Shown: in pieces, positions 1-5,130 of the stretch
How the letters are laid out: each line of letters begins with the position of its first letter
Position numbering within the stretch: the stretch's first letter is position 1
Assembly: GCA_902489375.1 (NCBI GenBank)
Contig: CABTZP010000080.1
Span: 1 to 6,144, forward strand
Length of the DNA stretch: 6,144 nt
Direction of reading: 5' to 3'
Origin: an uncultured Tissierellia bacterium
GTDB lineage: Bacteria; Bacillota; Clostridia; Tissierellales; Peptoniphilaceae
The notes under the pieces: model-generated
Database searches by the model: none
What the model was told of the DNA's origin: nothing
The model's input: the letters and a program-made list of their open reading frames with translations, nothing else
Made by a program: the position numbers and the translations under genes

Positions 1-72
1 AGCCTTCCATTTTTTCAGGGTTTCTTTCGCCTGCTTTCCCCGACAGGAAAAGGGAGGATCCTCTCTTTCCGC
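1..72. repeat. Left arm of a 72-bp exact inverted repeat (probable chimera)
   Basis: Every base of 1-72 is the reverse complement of 299-370; identity breaks at 73 against 298. The right arm sits inside the cca reading frame, where its translation suits the family (an Ala/Lys/Leu-rich helix near KETLKKWKAS). Read in the cca frame, the left arm gives a Phe-, Cys- and Gly-rich stretch unlike the region that normally precedes IKAHAPEI in these enzymes. The left arm therefore looks like the displaced copy. The likeliest explanation is a fold-back (template-switch) chimera from amplification, library preparation or assembly at a contig end. A real inverted duplication cannot be excluded from sequence alone. 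The repeat may continue left of the window. Confidence 0.9.
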
Positions 73-829
73 CATTAAGGCCCATGCCCCCGAAATTCAT
101 TTCGTTTCCATGGAACGGTGTCTGGATGAAATGACCCGGATGCTCACCGGCCCCCATCCCAATCGAGCCCTCTTTCTCCTCCAGGAAACGGGCCTTTTTG
201 ACGTTCTTTTTCCAGAATGGGGTACCTTTCAAGAAGAAGGAGAAAGTCTGCTGACCCATCTTCCGGCCGATCCCGTCTTTCGCTGGGCGGGCTTTTTCGC
301 GGAAAGAGAGGATCCTCCCTTTTCCTGTCGGGGAAAGCAGGCGAAAGAAACCCTGAAAAAATGGAAGGCTTCCCGAAAACTGCAAGATCAGGTGGCCCTT
401 CTTATAATAGAAGAAAAGGCCCCCCTCCCTCAGAGTCTGAGGGAAACGATTTACTGGAAAAAAAGACTCGGTCCCATGGCAAAGGACCTTTTAACCTTCC
501 GAGAAGCCAAAATCAGTGCGGCCGGTCAAAAGGCGGGCTGCATGGAAGCGGAGTCCCTTCAAAAGGAACGAAGAGACCTTCAAAAAACCCGGGCCTTCCT
601 TCAGGAAATCGAGGAAAAGGCCCTCCCGACCGCCATCCAGGACCTCGCTCTTTCAGGAAAAGACCTCAAAGAGATGGGATGGAAGGAAGGAAAAGACCTG
701 GGCGAGACCCTTCTTTTCCTCTTTGATTTGGTGGCCAGCGGAAAAATTCAAAATCAGAAAAAAGCCCTTGAAGAAAAAGCCAGGGCATGGCAAAAAGGAG
801 GAAACCTTGGAACCCGTAATTGTCGCTGA
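71..829 (+). CDS. cca: CCA-adding enzyme (tRNA nucleotidyltransferase), C-terminal part
   Basis: CCA-adding enzymes build or repair the 3'-CCA end of tRNAs in the cytoplasm from CTP and ATP. Only the C-terminal half is present. The motif IKAHAPEIHFVSMER followed by a DEMTRMLTGPHPNRALFLLQETGLFDVLFPE-type helix pair (given here only as a family pattern) is the RNA-binding region after the catalytic head. The last 60 or so residues (around ALSGKDLKEMGWKEGKDLGE) match the C-terminal tRNA-binding domain of Firmicutes enzymes. Family members are roughly 400-450 residues, so the nucleotidyltransferase head with its metal-binding aspartates lies outside. The frame is open from base 2, but 1-72 is an inverted copy of 299-370, so trustworthy coding begins near 71. 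The ATG at 110 is an internal methionine, not a start. The stop at 827-829 overlaps the next gene by 23 bases, suggesting co-transcription and translational coupling. Confidence 0.88.
   Translation, partial: AIKAHAPEIHFVSMERCLDEMTRMLTGPHPNRALFLLQETGLFDVLFPEWGTFQEEGESLLTHLPADPVFRWAGFFAEREDPPFSCRGKQAKETLKKWKASRKLQDQVALLIIEEKAPLPQSLRETIYWKKRLGPMAKDLLTFREAKISAAGQKAGCMEAESLQKERRDLQKTRAFLQEIEEKALPTAIQDLALSGKDLKEMGWKEGKDLGETLLFLFDLVASGKIQNQKKALEEKARAWQKGGNLGTRNCR
299..370. repeat. Right arm of the 72-bp inverted repeat (native copy)
   Basis: This is the partner of 1-72, separated from it by 226 bases. It lies in the middle of the cca coding region and encodes a stretch whose character fits the RNA-binding helices of CCA-adding enzymes, so it is taken as the original copy. 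Confidence 0.9.
795..801 (+). promoter_or_regulatory. Ribosome binding site of the degV-family gene
   Basis: AAGGAGG lies five bases before the TTG at 807, inside the end of cca. It is the evidence that fixes the TTG as the start. The far upstream in-frame ATG at 516 would run through cca in another frame and encode a basic, low-complexity extension absent from DegV proteins. Confidence 0.85.
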
Positions 830-1634
830 TTCCTGCTGTGATGTGAATCCAGAACTCTTAAAAAAACTCGGCGTCAAGCTTGTCCCCTTTACCATTGACA
901 TCGAGGGAAAAGTGTATCTCGACGACGGATCCATTGACCTGGAAGTGATGAGAGAGGAGATGACGGCCTCCGAAACCATTCCCAAAACGGCCGGCGTTAC
1001 CCCCCAACGCTTTTATGAAGCGGCCAAAGACGCCGAGGAAGCTTTCTTTGTCACCATCAGCCAAAAACTTTCCAGCACCTATAATAATGCCGTTCTCGCC
1101 GCCCGCCAGCTCATTGAAGAAGGGAAAAAGGTCCATGTCTTTGATTCCAAAGCCGCCTGTTCGGGCGAAACGATCGTGGCCCAAAAAATCCGGGATCTGA
1201 TTGATGAGAAACTGCCCTTTGAACAAATTGTCGAGGAAGTCGATGAATTTATCCGAAATGCCACTCTCTGGTTTGTCATTGAGGATTTGGGGGTATTAGT
1301 AAAAGCCGGCAGGATTCCCAAGTTGGCTGGATCCGTCTTATCCCGTCTGACGATCAATCCCATCTGCTATGCGCAAAATGGGGCCATCGCTCTAGGCGAA
1401 GTGCGAAGAGGCATGGAATCGGCCCTCAACCACCTTTGTTTAGCCATTGAAAAACAACAGGATGTCGACTGGTCAAACCGGGTCCTGATTATTTCCCATA
1501 ATCGCTATGAAGAAAAGGCCTGGGAAATTGCGAAGCGGCTGGGAAAACTCCCCTGGAAGGGGGTTGAAGTCGTCGAAGCGAGGGGACTCACTTCAGTTTA
1601 TGCCCATCCGGGCGGACTGATTATCTCATATTAG
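807..1634 (+). CDS. DegV family (FakB-like) fatty-acid-binding protein
   Basis: DegV-family proteins bind a long-chain fatty acid; characterised members (FakB) present it to the kinase FakA for phosphorylation and entry into phospholipid synthesis. The product is 275 residues, near the usual 280. From the TTG start it opens with VIVADSCCD (residues 4-12), the family's first strand and D-S motif. TAGVTP (61-66) is in the place of the usual TSQPSP-type lipid-head loop, ISQKLSSTYNNA (84-95) matches the I-S-S-x-L-S-G-T-Y segment, FDSKAACSGE (112-121) the V-D-S motif, and LGVLVKAGRI (161-170) the conserved L-x-x-L-x-x-G-G-R-I segment. The C-terminus has HPGG (267-270). The glycine before the last G-R-I is alanine, a mild departure. 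The gene is last in its unit and is followed at once by a terminator. FakA is not in the window, so the FakB role is inferred from family. Confidence 0.9.
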   Translation: MEPVIVADSCCDVNPELLKKLGVKLVPFTIDIEGKVYLDDGSIDLEVMREEMTASETIPKTAGVTPQRFYEAAKDAEEAFFVTISQKLSSTYNNAVLAARQLIEEGKKVHVFDSKAACSGETIVAQKIRDLIDEKLPFEQIVEEVDEFIRNATLWFVIEDLGVLVKAGRIPKLAGSVLSRLTINPICYAQNGAIALGEVRRGMESALNHLCLAIEKQQDVDWSNRVLIISHNRYEEKAWEIAKRLGKLPWKGVEVVEARGLTSVYAHPGGLIISY

Positions 1635-1644
1635 AGAGAGAAGG

Positions 1645-1680
1645 AAAGGGCCAGCTCGAAGGGGGCTGGCCCTTTTTTTT
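1645..1680 (+). terminator. Rho-independent terminator after the degV-family gene
   Basis: AAAGGGCCAGC (1645-1655) pairs perfectly with GCTGGCCCTTT (1665-1675) around a nine-base loop. The GC-rich core is followed by eight T residues (1673-1680). It starts ten bases after the degV-family stop and separates that unit from the tig operon. Confidence 0.95.
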
Positions 1681-1690
1681 AATTGAGAAA

Positions 1691-1730
1691 AAAGGGAACA
1701 AAATGGAACACTTTGGAACACTCTGGAACA
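1691..1730 (+). repeat. Four tandem 10-bp repeats, consensus NNNNGGAACA
   Basis: GGAACA occurs at 1695-1700, 1705-1710, 1715-1720 and 1725-1730, exactly 10 bp apart; the last three are TGGAACA and the first GGGAACA. An inverted partial copy, TGTTC, lies at 1742-1746. The array ends about 32 bp before the -10 hexamer of the tig promoter, so it would lie at about -81 to -45 from a start near 1775. One copy per helical turn on one DNA face is what a cooperatively binding regulator would need. A heptad plus three-base spacer is also the geometry of CtsR operators, but the heptad here differs from the CtsR consensus GGTCAAA. The regulator is unknown. Confidence 0.85.
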
Positions 1731-1759
1731 GCCAACCAATGTGTTCTTTGCTTGCTCTG

Positions 1760-1768
1760 TGGTATAAT
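1760..1768 (+). promoter_or_regulatory. Extended -10 promoter of the tig-clpP-clpX-lon operon
   Basis: TGGTATAAT contains a perfect TATAAT hexamer (1763-1768) with the TG of an extended -10 element. At 16-18 bp upstream the hexamers are poor matches to TTGACA (TGTGTT at 17 bp), so the promoter probably depends on the extended -10, possibly helped by a factor bound to the GGAACA array. A transcript would start near 1775 and leave a leader of about 37 bases before tig. Confidence 0.75.
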
Positions 1769-1811
1769 GACTCAATGATGAAAGCAAGAAAAACTGTAAA
1801 AAAGGGGAAAG

Positions 1812-3194
1812 ATGATGTCAGTAAAATTAATTTCAAATGAAAACAACAAGGCCGTATATGAATTGGAAATCTCTTGGGAAGATTTTTACCAGGCAACCGA
1901 AAAAGTTTATCGGGGAATGAAAAACAAGGTGCAAATCGCGGGATTCCGCAAAGGACACGCCCCCCGTAAAATTATTGAAGCCAATTATGGGAAAGAGGTT
2001 TTTTACGAAGACGCCTTAAACGATATTCTGCCCGACGCCATCCGTGACGCGGTCAAAGCGCTGGAATTAGAACCCATTGGAAAGCCCGATATTGAAGAAG
2101 TCAAGCTGGAGGAAGGTCAGCCCGTCCTTTTTAAGGTCGAAACCGAGCTTCGCCCCCATCCCGTCCTTGCGGATTTCAAGGGAATGGAAGTCGAAAGAGT
2201 AAAGATCAATGTCTCCGAAGAGGAAATTCAAAGCGTCCTATCTAGCGAGCAGGATAAAAACGCCGTGTTAAGACCGGTTGAGGACCGGCCGGTAAAAGAA
2301 AAAGATATTGTCCGCATTGATTATGTCGGGACGATCGACGGGGAAGCCTTTGAAGGCGGATCTCAGGAAGGCGCCCAGCTGACCATCGGCGCCCATCAGT
2401 TTATTCCCGGTTTTGAGGAACAGATTGTGGGCCATTCAGCCGGAGAAGAGTTTGATCTTTCTGTCACCTTCCCCCAGGGTTATCAAGCCCATGAACTGGC
2501 GGGAAAAGACGCCATCTTCCATATTAAGCTGCATGAAATTCATGAAAAAGACTTGCCCGAATTAAACGATGAATTTGCCCAGGACGTGTCCGAATTTGAC
2601 ACCCTGGAAGAATACCGTGAGGATATCCGCAAAAAGCTTACCGAAGAAAGAGAAGAGCAGGCGAAATCAGCCTTAGAGACAGCGGCCGTTCGAAAGCTCG
2701 TTGAGATTTCCGGCATTGAGCCGCCCAAATCAATGATCGAGACCGAAATTGATCATTCCATGTCCGGCCTTTTAAGTCAGCTCTCTTCCATGGGCCTGAC
2801 CTTAGACCAATATCTGCAATATATCGACTCGGATCTTGAGACCGTCCGCAAGCAGTTTGAACCCATGGCCCAGCTTAAGATCAGCGGGGATCTGGCTTTG
2901 CAGAGCCTGGTTGAACAGGAAAAGATTGACGCGACCGAAGAAGAAGTTGATCAGGAAATTAAGACCATGGCCGAGCGCTATGGCGCTAAGGATCTGGAAG
3001 ACTTTATCCAGAAGGTCCACGAGTCCGGCGACTCGCCCTACTTCAAGGAGACCCTGTTAAAGAAAAAAGCCCTAGATTTCCTAATGGAACAGATTAGGCC
3101 CGTAGACCCCCCAGAGCCTGCGGAAGAAAAGAAAGCCGAAGAATCAGGACAACCGGAAGAAACGGAAAAGCCGGAAGAGTCCGTCGAAGAATAG
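1812..3194 (+). CDS. tig: Trigger factor, ribosome-associated chaperone and prolyl isomerase
   Basis: Trigger factor binds the ribosome beside the exit tunnel, shields nascent chains and catalyses cis-trans isomerisation at proline. The 460-residue product has all three domains. The N-terminal ribosome-docking domain carries the signature GFRKG (residues 44-48, then HAP). An FKBP-type isomerase domain spans about 160-245 (VRIDYVGTIDGEAFEGG, then FIPGFEEQIVG). The helical C-terminal substrate-binding domain follows. The last 30 or so residues are a Glu/Pro/Lys-rich, probably disordered acidic tail. Two adjacent ATGs (1812 and 1815) are possible starts; GGGG at 1804-1807 is four and seven bases away respectively, so the second may be the true one. 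It is first in the operon; clpP begins 11 bases after its stop. Confidence 0.97.
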   Translation: MMSVKLISNENNKAVYELEISWEDFYQATEKVYRGMKNKVQIAGFRKGHAPRKIIEANYGKEVFYEDALNDILPDAIRDAVKALELEPIGKPDIEEVKLEEGQPVLFKVETELRPHPVLADFKGMEVERVKINVSEEEIQSVLSSEQDKNAVLRPVEDRPVKEKDIVRIDYVGTIDGEAFEGGSQEGAQLTIGAHQFIPGFEEQIVGHSAGEEFDLSVTFPQGYQAHELAGKDAIFHIKLHEIHEKDLPELNDEFAQDVSEFDTLEEYREDIRKKLTEEREEQAKSALETAAVRKLVEISGIEPPKSMIETEIDHSMSGLLSQLSSMGLTLDQYLQYIDSDLETVRKQFEPMAQLKISGDLALQSLVEQEKIDATEEEVDQEIKTMAERYGAKDLEDFIQKVHESGDSPYFKETLLKKKALDFLMEQIRPVDPPEPAEEKKAEESGQPEETEKPEESVEE

Positions 3195-3200
3195 AAGGAG
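3195..3200 (+). promoter_or_regulatory. Ribosome binding site of clpP
   Basis: AAGGAG begins at the base after the tig stop codon and lies five bases from the clpP ATG. This tight packing leaves no room for a separate promoter in the gap and supports co-transcription. Confidence 0.85.
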
Positions 3201-3205
3201 AAAAT

Positions 3206-3787
3206 ATGCCTTTAATTCCAACGGTTATTGAACAGACTAACCGAGGCGAGCGAGCCTATGACATTTACTCCCGCCTCTTAGAAGAACGCATTATCTTTGT
3301 TACCGGAGAAATCGAAAATTACATGGCCAACCTCATCGTTGCCCAGCTCCTTTATCTGGAATCCAAGGACCCCAAAAAGGACATCCAGCTTTACATCAAC
3401 TCCCCCGGCGGAGAAGTGACAGCGGGACTGGCAATTTTTGACACCATGAATTACATTAAATCCGACGTTTCCACCATCTGTGTCGGCATGGCCGCTTCCA
3501 TGGGCGCCGTTCTTTTGGCGGCCGGAGAAAAGGGCAAACGCTTTGCCCTCCCCAATTCCGACATCATGATCCATCAGCCCTCAGGCGGAGCCCAGGGCAT
3601 GGCTTCAGATGTCGAAATTACAGCAAAAAAAATCATCGAAACCAAAAAGCGGATCAATGAGATCCTGGCGGAAGCGACAGGGAAGACGATCAAAAAAATC
3701 TCCCTAGACACCGACCGCGACCGCTGGCTGACGGCCTCGGAAGCCTGTGAATATGGCCTTATTGATCACGTCATCTCAGCAATGTAA
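3206..3787 (+). CDS. clpP: ATP-dependent Clp protease proteolytic subunit ClpP
   Basis: ClpP forms the double seven-membered barrel that cleaves polypeptides delivered by ClpX or another Clp ATPase. It is a cytoplasmic serine peptidase of family S14. The 193-residue product is full length for the family. The catalytic triad is intact: Ser98 in GMAASMGA (94-101), His123 in IMIHQPSGG (120-128) and Asp172 in TDRDRWLTA (169-177). SPGG (66-69) supplies the usual oxyanion region. The N-terminus MPLIPTVIEQT is typical of the bacterial enzyme and includes the short segment removed or folded into axial loops on maturation. It sits between its chaperone-operon leader tig and its partner clpX, 26 bases upstream of the latter. 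I see no CtsR or CIRCE operator next to it. Confidence 0.98.
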   Translation: MPLIPTVIEQTNRGERAYDIYSRLLEERIIFVTGEIENYMANLIVAQLLYLESKDPKKDIQLYINSPGGEVTAGLAIFDTMNYIKSDVSTICVGMAASMGAVLLAAGEKGKRFALPNSDIMIHQPSGGAQGMASDVEITAKKIIETKKRINEILAEATGKTIKKISLDTDRDRWLTASEACEYGLIDHVISAM

Positions 3788-3804
3788 AAGCGAAAGCAAA
3801 GATC

Positions 3805-3811
3805 GGAGGAG
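3805..3811 (+). promoter_or_regulatory. Ribosome binding site of clpX
   Basis: GGAGGAG lies just before the GTG at 3814. The GTG is the only start that gives the conserved short leader before the ClpX zinc finger, and no in-frame ATG lies between the clpP stop and this site. Confidence 0.85.
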
Positions 3812-3813
3812 AA

Positions 3814-5082
3814 GTGGCTGATTACAAAGACGAAAGCGTCCGGTGCTCCTTCTGCGGAAAAAGTTCTGACCAGGTGGACAGCCTGATTTCCGGCCCTGAT
3901 GGCGTATATATATGCAACGAGTGCATCGGACTTTGCTCAACCATTGTCGAGGAAAGAACCCGGACCCTGGGGCTGGAGCCCGAAAGCGAAAAACTGCCTA
4001 CTCCGGAAGAAATCAAGGCTACCCTCGATGACTATGTCGTCGAGCAGGATGAGGCCAAGATCACCCTTTCCGTTGCCGTTTATAACCATTACAAACGCAT
4101 TTTTCACGCCCCGGAGACCGAGGTCGAAATTCAAAAATCCAACATTTGCCTGGTCGGCCCGACCGGATCCGGAAAGACCCTCCTTGCCCAGACCCTGGCA
4201 AAGGTTTTAAATGTCCCCTTTGCCATTGCCGACGCGACAACCCTTACCGAAGCGGGTTATGTCGGAGAAGATGTCGAAAACATCATCCTTAAGCTTCTTC
4301 AGGCGGCGGATTATGACGTCGAATTGGCCGAGCGGGGGATCATCTACATTGATGAAATCGATAAAATCGCGAGAAAGTCAGAAAATCCCTCCATTACCAG
4401 AGATGTCTCCGGAGAAGGCGTTCAGCAGGCCCTTCTCAAGCTCGTGGAAGGGACCGTGGCCAACGTTCCTCCCCAGGGAGGAAGAAAACACCCCAGACAG
4501 GAATTTATTGAAGTGGATACTTCGAATATCCTCTTTATCGTGGGCGGGGCCTTTGACGGACTGGAAAAGGTCGTCCAAAAGAGGATGAATAAAAACCCCA
4601 TTGGCTTCAACCAGGAAAAGGGCGAAATTTCGGACGACGACTTATCCCTGCTCTTAGGCAAGGCCATTCCGGAGGACCTGATGAAGTTTGGCCTGATCCC
4701 CGAGCTGATTGGCCGTCTGCCGATTCTGGTTTCTCTCCAGGAGCTTTCCGCGAAGACCCTCAAGCGGATTTTATTAGAACCCAAAAACGCTCTGGTCAGG
4801 CAATACAAGGAACTGATGAGACTGGACGGGGTGGACCTTCGCTTTACCGAAGAAGCGATTGATGCCATTGCGAGCCGGGCCTATGAAAGAAAAATGGGGG
4901 CGAGGGGGCTTCGTTCCATTATGGAATCCATCCTGACCGAACCCATGTATACCGTCCCCAGCGATCCGGATATTCGCCAATGCCTGATTACCAAAGAAGT
5001 TGTCGAAGGAACGGCAAAGCCGGTCCTTCGAAAAGAGATCGAAATCCCCGGTCAGCAGAAAATGCCGCTCCATGCTCGATAG
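3814..5082 (+). CDS. clpX: ATP-dependent Clp protease ATP-binding subunit ClpX
   Basis: ClpX is an AAA+ hexameric unfoldase that recognises tagged proteins such as ssrA-tagged chains, unfolds them and threads them into ClpP. The 422-residue product (GTG start) is full length. The N-terminal zinc-binding domain has Cys11, Cys14, Cys34 and Cys37. Next come the Walker A motif GPTGSGKT (115-122), the GYVGED pore loop (148-153), Walker B with YIDEID (178-183), and the RKH pore loop (224-226). The IGF tripeptide (263-265) that docks into ClpP is present. The arginine finger is in IGRLP (299-303), and sensor 2 is GARGLRS (362-368). Every functional motif checked is intact, so it should couple to the upstream ClpP. 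A 48-base gap with a hairpin separates it from lon. Confidence 0.98.
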   Translation: MADYKDESVRCSFCGKSSDQVDSLISGPDGVYICNECIGLCSTIVEERTRTLGLEPESEKLPTPEEIKATLDDYVVEQDEAKITLSVAVYNHYKRIFHAPETEVEIQKSNICLVGPTGSGKTLLAQTLAKVLNVPFAIADATTLTEAGYVGEDVENIILKLLQAADYDVELAERGIIYIDEIDKIARKSENPSITRDVSGEGVQQALLKLVEGTVANVPPQGGRKHPRQEFIEVDTSNILFIVGGAFDGLEKVVQKRMNKNPIGFNQEKGEISDDDLSLLLGKAIPEDLMKFGLIPELIGRLPILVSLQELSAKTLKRILLEPKNALVRQYKELMRLDGVDLRFTEEAIDAIASRAYERKMGARGLRSIMESILTEPMYTVPSDPDIRQCLITKEVVEGTAKPVLRKEIEIPGQQKMPLHAR

Positions 5083-5116
5083 AAGCGAAAGAGCCGCGAA
5101 ACCGGCTGTTTCGTTT
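5083..5116 (+). promoter_or_regulatory. Intercistronic hairpin between clpX and lon
   Basis: The bases right after the clpX stop fold on themselves. AAGCGAAA (5083-5090) pairs with TTTCGTTT (5109-5116) with one G-T pair. A G-G mismatch follows, then AGCCG (5092-5096) pairs with CGGCT (5103-5107) around a six-base loop. No T run follows, so it is not a standard terminator. It ends three bases before the lon ribosome binding site and could affect mRNA stability, processing or lon translation; the role is inference. Confidence 0.6.
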
Positions 5117-5119
5117 CCC

Positions 5120-5126
5120 AAGGAGG
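5120..5126 (+). promoter_or_regulatory. Ribosome binding site of lon
   Basis: AAGGAGG lies four bases before the ATG at 5131, rather close but strongly complementary to the 16S rRNA 3' end. It fixes the lon start, since the encoded N-terminus aligns with the beginning of the Lon substrate-binding domain. Confidence 0.8.
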
Positions 5127-5130
5127 CCCT

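Noticed and set aside
2..72. Residues read from 2-72 as the real upstream part of cca, since a V-x-FA pattern loosely recalls the family's RAVRFA motif
   Set aside because: The resemblance is three residues only, and the DNA is an exact reverse complement of 299-370, which has the better claim to be native.
217..726. 169-codon + strand reading frame inside cca
   Set aside because: Arg/Lys/Gly/Ser-rich product typical of an alternative frame; cca in the other frame has clear family similarity.
516..806. In-frame extension of the degV-family gene back to an ATG at 516
   Set aside because: It lies entirely within cca in another frame, its translation is basic and low-complexity, and AAGGAGG with the TTG at 807 gives the correct family N-terminus.
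1726..1746. GAAC...GTTC as a LexA (SOS) box
   Set aside because: The half sites are 13 bases apart rather than the four of the Gram-positive LexA box.
1691..1811. CIRCE (HrcA) or standard CtsR operator upstream of tig
   Set aside because: No TTAGCACTC-N9-GAGTGCTAA and no GGTCAAA tandem heptads; only the 10-bp spacing resembles CtsR sites.
1775..1840. Small reading frame (22 codons) starting at the predicted transcript start and overlapping the tig start
   Set aside because: No ribosome binding site, lysine-rich from an A-rich leader, and explained by chance; no sign of a leader-peptide mechanism.
4422..4868. 148-codon reading frame on the - strand within clpX
   Set aside because: Antisense shadow of a strongly conserved gene, with no ribosome binding site or recognisable product.
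3788..5091. Shared AAGCGAAAG directly after both the clpP and clpX stop codons (3788-3796 and 5083-5091)
   Set aside because: Only nine bases in A-rich spacers, and only the second copy forms a hairpin; chance is a sufficient explanation.
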